NCBI GenBank assembly: GCA_021018995.1
Contig: CM037593.1
Location: 3,252,088-3,316,087 of the forward strand
Direction of reading: 5' to 3'
Origin: Chloranthus sessilifolius
Lineage: Eukaryota; Streptophyta; Magnoliopsida; Chloranthales; Chloranthaceae
Length of the DNA stretch: 64,000 bases
The notes under the pieces were generated by a model. The model did not search any database. It saw nothing but the letters and a program-made list of their open reading frames with translations, and had not been told where the DNA came from. Shown here one piece after another: positions 52,201-61,200 of the stretch. Position 1 is the stretch's first letter, and each line of letters opens with the position of its first letter. A program made the position numbers and the translations under genes.

Positions 52201-55200
52201 GAGCCCAGGTTCCATCGCCCCGAAGAAACATTTAACCCATTTCCCTTTGTTGTTGCGGCGAAGCGATCTAAGGGGGCGAGGGAAATCCATGGAGGATGAA
52301 TCCTCCAAAGAGTGCTCCGACGAGCTGTCAAAAGAAGCAGCGACAACAGGGGGCTCGTCGATAGGACCAGGCCGAGAAAAGGTTGGGCTTTCATGCAAGA
52401 CCTCATCATCAGAAACACTGTGTAGGGGGCCTCCAAAGATGGGCCCAGTCTAAGCAACAAGGGGTTGTGTCCTATCTCACACCTAATATCCACATCCCCA
52501 TATACAATGGGATCCATAACTGAAAGGCCGAGGCCCCGAGACCCGCCAATCTTTCACAGGGTTGCCAAACAAGCTAAAGGGGACAGCGTCACGTGCCCCG
52601 CTAACCAAACTCGAAACCTTGAAACCACCCATTTTCAGAGAAACCATGGCCAAAACCCGTCGTCCTCATTAATGCGAGCCAGGTGACCTCCACGCGTCGC
52701 CTGAAGAAAGATGGCGCCAACGTTATCATCCCTATGGCATTATGGAATTCCCATACTTCCCTCCAGTTCTTCCTCAAATAGGGATCTGCCACACGTCAAA
52801 AGGGAGACAACCATTGCTTCCCACACCATCGGGTCCAAGCGCCCCGACATTTGCTTCTGAGAATGACTCGCTATCCCGGTCAACTTCACATTGCACGGAG
52901 TATAAAGCTTAAGGGCCATATCCCTTGGGCAAAAAGGGGTTGGTACGACATCAATCTTGGCCATAGGAAGAGTCGGCGACGAGCAAGAGGCGGTCGCGAG
53001 ATTGTGCGGGCGAAAATCCTCCACCACCCTCTGGGCGGACCCTAGCCTTTGAGCGACTCTCTGACAGAGACACTGCCTCAATTCCTGAAAGGAAGAGCTC
53101 AGGTGAGACCATCTCTGCGACCGCCGACGTGGTCTTGATTTCTCCGTCCTCTAGATTCACACAACGATCGCCAAAAGAGGGATGGCCACTCAAGGTAACA
53201 CCAACCCCATGCGGCGAGGCCGGCCACCGATGGAGTGTCGCATCCGGCCGCGCCCCCTTGCCCTATCGAAGCCCTGGAATAGTGTACCCCGTCCCTGCTT
53301 GAGTGGATCTCCAGCGAGATTTCTTTTGTGGCACTCACGAGTATCTGTTCGTCTGTCCTCCAGGACCCCGGGGATTCATCGTACGGTTCTTGCAAGAAGA
53401 ACACCCGCTCCACCACCTCCACTTCTACGAAAACCCTAAATTCCTTGCCGCTGATGCTGATGCCAATGCTCGTCGAGATGTCCTCCCACCTGTTGGAGGC
53501 GACCAAGATCCGGGCGTATCTGGTCTCTCACAGGTCAACAGTGCTACGGTTCGTCTAGACAAAATGGCCGCAACGATCCCCAATGCCCTTCAGGACCTCA
53601 GACATCCAGGCATGGATGGGGAGGCCAAATAATCTCAGCCAGACCAACCCCCCCCCCCCCCCCCCCAACTTGGTTCCATCGGTGAATGGAGAGGGTCCCG
53701 ATATCCGGCTCCCATCGATCGCATCTAACTGGCCTCCTCTCTATGAGCAGATTTTGTGTTTTGCATAGCTCGAGTGCCGATGCTTCCTCCCATAACCTAA
53801 GAAGATATTTTGTATCTGAAATTGTAGATAGGGATGGCCCATCTAAAGAGCCTCATCTTGTATGTAACCACTTGTACAAATTAGAAATGTGTAAGGATCC
53901 CTTAAAGATGTGCATCACAACCCAAAAATCTGGAAGATTCCGGCCCAGGGACAAGAGCTGGGGGCAGGAGACGTCCAAAGGGGCCGGTCCTCCGTGCTCG
54001 GTAACTTTCTCCTTAGTGGCCCGATGGCTCACCGGCGCCCATGCACCCATCATAGGGCCACCGTGGCCCTTCCCCAGCGGCACCCACTGGAACCGAGGAA
54101 GACTCCTTGGACGAACCACTTCCTGGCCCACCATTTTTCCCTTATGGAAGCGTTTCCCCGCGATGGTCCACCCTTGTTGAAGGTCCCTAACCTGTCCTTT
54201 ATCAAGAAACACCTGTCCTTTGTTTCCCACCGGTGGGGCCTACTCCACAGCTGCTTTAACTACTGTTCCATTGACTCTAGAGGCCTTGCATCCAAACTGG
54301 TGGCAAACCACTCGTCTTCTAAAGTTGACATTGCGGCAAGAGGAGCAAATCCAATCCCCCGCCCTAAGAACCAGTGTGCTTGGTCCTCTCACCATAATTT
54401 TGAAAAGATTTTTAAACCCTGATATTAATTGTTGATAAATCTCAGAACTTGTCCCAAATAAGTCGACCCTCCTGGATCTGTCAAAACTCTCTTCAAATTT
54501 CTGCAGTTGGACTCTTATTGGCCGATTTTTGGACTTGGTTGAACGTCACAGTGGTAAATTTGCACCAATCGATATCAAATGGAAAAACAACACCTTTAAC
54601 ACCATGGTCTAATTATAGATCATTAAAAATTTGTTCGAGAAGTCTTTATTAATACAGTTGAATGGGGTGACTCTAAGGAAGCAATGACATTGGCTTTGTG
54701 GTTCTTAGGTTTGCCACACCCTCTTTGACGGTTTGATTATTATGCAATGTGATTCCAAGAATGTGTCACAATGTGGACGAAGAAGAGAGAACTACCCATG
54801 GAACCTAGCGAACTAATTTAAGGACATCTTGGAATTGAGTGCTACAAGTGTTTGGACTTTCCAAATGTTCTTAGAGAAGCAAATTTCTTAGCGGACAAGT
54901 TAATGAAAGCAGGGAACACATTTCTCACTTTTTGAAGTCTTTTTTCTCGTTCGGAATAGTTTCCACATCTAGAGGGGATGGTTCTTCAGACCATGAGTAT
55001 TCTCGTCTTCTATTGTTGTTTTTATTATTGTCTTCCTTGTTTTTTTTCTTTCCATATTCTTTGTTCCGTAAGATCCTTGCTTTTGGAAATCCTTGTTATC
55101 GTTCACTTTAAATATATATTTTGACTACAGATTGAAAGAAAAAAGTGCTTTCAAATGTTGTGTGTTCAACAATCCAATTTTGATTTGACAAGTTCACCCT

Positions 55201-58200
55201 TTTCACCCCATAAATGTCAATTCCATATGAGGCCACCAAGTGTAAGGTCTCTTACATATAAAAGAAATGTTTTGCCATCCCTCGTCTCTTTTTTCTGATC
55301 TGATTTCAAACGAAGAATATCATTCTATGTCGACATTGACCACTATGCCCAAGACATAATTTTTCCGTTGGCTTCGTACAAAAGAATTAAACATTCAGGA
55401 AACTCGAATGGAACAAGTTCATTCTATTCCTTTAAGAATGGTTGTTCAATCTTGAAAATTGATGAAGTTGTTGCTTCCTCACTGAGTACTGACGCTTCAA
55501 CACCTGATTTGCTTGACTCTTTGTATCTTAGAGTCGAATAGTTTTTCATCCTATTTTCACCAGTTTATGTGGCAATTTGTCAATTAATAAGTGACGAACA
55601 CTCAGTGGAAGCCATGTCACACAATATTGCTTCTTTATATGTTTGAAGTGAAGAAGGGACACATAAATCTACATTTAATCTCACCTTCCTAAACTAAAAG
55701 ATTGTATGAGGGTGCTTCTCGTACATTTTCTTCAACTTATCCACCATCTCTGATAAGACAATCACAATATTTGTTGTTGATGATTACCACTTTCCATAGA
55801 CTAGAAGTTAACATGTAATATATCAACTGAGTAGGTACGATGCAAGGCATTATTGACTTTTCTCCTTAATTATCTGATTGAGCTTGATCTTCATCTATCG
55901 TATTGTAGCAGAGCTTTACCTACTTCGACACTAGTTGATTGGTCGGACTGAACCACATGATCAAACCTGGTTCGGTTCGGGCGTGGGCTTAAATAAAAGC
56001 CCACCCCCTAAAAGACTTGGGCTAAGCCTGTCCTGATTTTGTATCCCGGCCTTATTTTTAGAGTCGAAAATAATCGGGCCGATCAAAAGCCCTGCCCAGC
56101 CTGTTGACAACCCTAAAATCCTTTGTCCTACAAATTTATTAAGTGACCAAGTTTATAAAAGTATCAAATTGAAATACCCAAGGAATCATTGTCATGGTGA
56201 GAGATTCTAAACCATATCAACTTAATATTGGTTAGAAGTGAAATTTAAGCTAGTCATGCACTTAGCTTATATGGCAAGAAGATGCTACTGTTGGACTACT
56301 GTCTAATAGTAAAAACATGTATAAGGACGTAAAAGAATTAGGTATATTCCACTACATGCTCTTGCTATCTTGAAAATGGTCGCCTAGTCACATGTCACCC
56401 TTATTTAACCCACTGTAAACCAAGTAAAGTGCCTTTTGAATTGAAAATGGAAGGAAATAAAATAAGGTGGCATTTGAAGTGGGAAATGAAAGAAAATATG
56501 CAATTGGTTTCTCACCTATAAATCCTAAGTTTTCATCATGAAATCCGATCAATAGTCATTATTTTTCTCGTACCTGGACTCTAGTTTTCATTCTGATTTG
56601 AAATTGATGGTCATGCAGGAAAAAGCCTATGACAGCTGCTGCATTTTCTCCTGATGGTTCTGTTCTAGCTGTAGCTGCAGAAGCTATTGTTACATTATGG
56701 AACCCAGAGACAAATGTTCTGATAGCTGTAATAGGAGAGACTCTCACGGTAATTTTGTTTTGGACCCAACTCTCTTGACCATTATTTAAACACCAAAATG
56801 GTGTTTAAATGATCTTACATCATCAATGGTTTAAGATATGGGTGATCCGTACAGTCAAAGATAGATCAAAGATTGAAGTCCAACATACCCAAAAATGATG
56901 TTTTAGGGAGATTTAAACCATCCGATCTGTTGACTATAATATCAACCATTATTTCTAGTTATAATGGCTGATATTAAAGTTCATCAATTGGATGGTTTAC
57001 ATCCACTTATAAGCATGTTTCTTTGGGCTGAGATATGTTCACATGATGGATTGATACTTGGAAAATTTAGATTGGTGACAGATGTGTGCCACATGGCAGA
57101 CTGATAAATCACACATTAATGGTGTGAGATGATTATTATAATTTTTATGGTGTAAGATCATTTAAACACCACTTTGGTGTTTGAATGTCGGTTTGGAGCC
57201 ATTATCCATTTTTTTTAGTACCTTTAAATTCACCCACCGAATCTTTGAGTTCACCCACTCTAAAACCCATTGAGTGCTTTGAATCGGATGATGGAGATCA
57301 TTTTTCATCCCAATCTTCACAAGATGGATCTTGAGATCGGGCGTACCATCAGATGGTCAGTTTTTTTATTTCACGTGGTACAGATTCCAAAAAGTGACCT
57401 TAAAAACAGGTTTGACCGTGATGAGTTCCACTTGATGTTAAGGCCACTTTTCTGGGATGTGTGCCACGTCAAAGAAAAAACTGATCCTCTGATGGTAGTC
57501 ATGTTTTCAAGATCCATCATGTGAAATATTGGGACGGAAAATGATCTCTATCGTCCGAGTCAAAGCAGTCAACGGGTTTACAACGTGGGTGAACTCAAAG
57601 ATTTGGTGGGTGAATTTAAAGGTACCCTTTTTTCCGGTTATTACATTTACCTAAATCTGTGTGCATGGGCACTTGAATAGCAAGGCCTTTGCTAATTTTA
57701 TAAGATCTAGGTACAATAAACGGATCCTCTTTGTTTCATTTTCAGCCTATTACAGCGCTTTCTTTCATCGGGAAGTCGGAATATCTTGTGTCTGTATCCC
57801 AAGGTTCAAAGCCACAGCTATCAGTTTGGGATTTATCAAAACTGTCTATATTGTGGACGTATAATCTTCTTGCAGAAGGTATGCAAATTCTTTCTCCACT
57901 ATTAACTAAAATTATTATTTTGAAAAGTTATATGATTTTGAGATGTGTGCGTTGATTATTGCACTCAGCAGTTGGCAGCATGATTTTAAATATTAGCCAT
58001 ATCCGATACATATTGGTCAATATATAACGGTTTAGGCCCCATTCGATATGCCGATATGTATCTGTTTTAAAATTTCTGGTTGGTAGTCATAGCCATAGTA
58101 TCAAAACTCGACTGATACGAATACGTATTGGTTTCGCCGGAAACCGATACAGATCCACTCTGATACCATATCGGGGTCATATCGGTATCTGCTGATACGT

Positions 58201-61200
58201 ATCAGGTATCAGTCGATATGGATTGGTTATCAAACAATACCACCCTAATCTGAATTTTTTTTTTCATATCAACCCTCCATGGACCAATACCCGATCCCGA
58301 GTTAGATACCTTGGTTATAGCCTTGTCCTATATATTTGGGGTCGACGCTTTAGCAGTCGCCAGGGTTTATTATCCAATGTCCATTAAACTCAATTAGCAT
58401 CAATTCTGAACGAACAATTACTATTGATAATTGATAGCTGAGAGATGTGACTGGCCGGAGAAAGTGTGGCCATAATGCTTTTAGGAGATGAAGTTTTGAC
58501 AGAGGCACCCATTGGGCAAAATTTGTTTAATAAGAGGAAACAGTCTACCGGTCCTGATCAGTGCATGCAGTGAGCCAGTTTTTTTACAGGCCACAGATTT
58601 TGTATTATAATTTTAAATCAACACAGCTAAATTTGTTAAAAAAAGGAAAAAATGTTAGGGAGGCTAAGTGAGGCATCTCAGTTCAAAAAAACCAAAATTA
58701 AATTGAAGGTTGCGACTTTTGAAAAATTAAACCTCTTAGAACACCTCCTTTGCTCGAATCATGAAAAGATATCTAAAGCCTCTTTGAGCCAATCAATTTA
58801 GTTCCATGGGCCCTGGATCGCCTCTTTAACCAATTAGTGACATTTTTTAATTTTCCTCCACTATTGATTGGCTCCCATCCCATATCTCGTTATGCACGGA
58901 TTCCCATGTAAGCATAATCTATCACTCTGCCTTGATGCTGCCAATCTCACCCAAAGGCCCTGCATAGATAGACAATAGTTCAATGGTATCCCTTAAGATG
59001 CTACCCCTACTCGCCTTTTTGGATACAAATGATCGTGCTGATTATTATCTCTTTGTTCCATGCAATTGCGAGGATTTGACGATAAATGTACGATCGTTCT
59101 TGAGCTCCAATTATGGACAAATTTATATTTATTCTAAAGGGAGCGACTCATGACTGAATTCACGTAGTTCGGGCGATGACCGCCCACTTTAGATCACATG
59201 GGACGCATGTTTGATCCAAGTAGTCCAACTAGCATCCCCATCAGTCCCATAGTGACCAAGTCGGGGTTCGGGAATAAATCGGCTTGAAAAAAAGTCGAAA
59301 AATCCAACAAAATTTGACAAATTCGGGAAAAAGACGGTCAAATTTTGGAAAAAAAAATAAAATGATAAAATATATTAATTAAAAACTTTTAAAATGAAAA
59401 AATAAAAGTTTTTGACCAAATTCAGAAAAAAATCTGGGAGAGAGTCGAAAAATTCAGATATAATTCTCACAATTCGCGATTTATTCGGAAATTTGCGTAT
59501 AATTCGGATTTTATTTTTAAAATTTTTTTATTACTTATTTTTCTAAAATATGTGAACTATTTTCAACTTTTTAAAAAAATAGGCGAATTTGGTCACTATG
59601 ATCATTGGCACATATCTCAGCTGGAAAAATAACTTGCTAATATAAGACTTGAACCATCCCATTGTGCACTATAATTTTGAACTTTAAAAAATATTAGCAA
59701 CTTTCCATTTTAGAGGGCATTGGACGGTTCAGATCCATAAAAGACTATTTTTTGGCCGACATAAGTTCAAATATATGAGCTACATCTTGATGACTTAGAA
59801 TGCTAAGGCTGTGTGCCACGTGACCCAACATTGGGGCATTGATGCCTTTATTCGTAAATGGGCAGGCCAATTATCCAAAATCATTAAATGTCCAACCAAT
59901 TTCTCACTCTGGTTTTCGGATTTTGTTGCAGCTGTTACGTGTGCAACAGACAGATCCCATTTTGCTGTTCTGGCCCTTCCAAAATCATCTAAACAAGCTG
60001 CATCTGATGAGATTTCACTGCAAGAAAAAGATGGGATAATTTTATTATTCAGTGTGGAAGATCCAGTTCCCATGGCTACGTGGTCCGCAAGGAGGGTATG
60101 GTTGCTTCAGTCTTTTGTAAATATTTTCGGATACGTGTCAAATGCCTTATTTTTATATCGATCAGTGTTCTATATTATGGCCTCACATTACATCAGTACT
60201 AAGGTCTTTTTTTTGTTAAATTTTTTTATTCAGGCAAAGCGAGGTGGGCTTTCGTTCATACAAGCTAATCTGCCTTCTGATGATGAGAAATCCGTAGAGG
60301 CAAAAACATCTTCGACAGTGCTTGTATATCTGAGCGGTGGTCATGAATATGTCGTCTTCGATCCGTACAGCAGAGGAGAGCATAAGAAAAGAACAAATCA
60401 TTGGGGGAATGGTGTGCCTCTTGAAGAACCAGGTACTTCCATTCTGTTATGTTCCATTAGTTCACTCATTCTATAATTATCGTAGCTCACTCTAAGCTAT
60501 GTCCAAAATTCCAAATACCATGAAGGTGTAAGATGTGAGCAATCCAAGCTGTCAAAGTGATGGCTCATATATTGAACTGAACTGGGCCCAAATATTTACA
60601 CTTTTTGGGAGGCATGAAATTTTAACCCATCCGATCTGTGCACTAAAAAATTGCTCTTTTATTTTTGGTAATGGCTGATATTGAAGTACCAATGATGGTT
60701 TACTCCACTTATTGGCGTGATTCTTTGACTGAGGCATGTTCCAATAATGGACGTTAACTTGGACTATGTAGATTGCTCACAGATGTCTGTCAAGTGGTGT
60801 AACAGTAAAGCACATTCTAATGGTGTAAGATCTTTTGAACACCATTTTGGTGTTCAAATGTCGGTTGCACATCATTATTTCTTGCTAGAATGATAGCACA
60901 GTCTGCCCATCGCATGTACATAGATAGGGTCAAGACTATCACTACTTAGAAACCTTGTGGCAAACAGCTAGCATCCCATCATTGGCACGTCTCAGCCAAA
61001 AATCACACAAAAAAGAGGATTCAAAACCACCTGATTGATGCAGTTCAATATTAACCATAAAAAAACCATCTGTTTTAGAGTGCATAAATCGGACTGTTCA
61101 GATCCACCGATGAGATATTTTTTGCTTCACTTCAGTTCAATATATGAGCAACCATCTTGATGATTTGGATTGCTGTAATACGCATGCCATGTGGCCTATA

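Larger units (their letters stand above)
50759..54425 (-). mobile_element. L1-type LINE in intron 11, 5' half (antisense)
   Basis: It continues the LINE broken at 45567: minus-strand [33 protein letters not shown] and [11 protein letters not shown] run into the hAT junction. Upstream (higher coordinates) come the endonuclease and then ORF1. The 5' border is uncertain, near 54425. Confidence 0.85.

Noticed and set aside
51248..54435. Many + strand frames of 60-170 codons
   Set aside because: They are shadows of the antisense LINE coding sequence, which carries recognisable domains on the minus strand.
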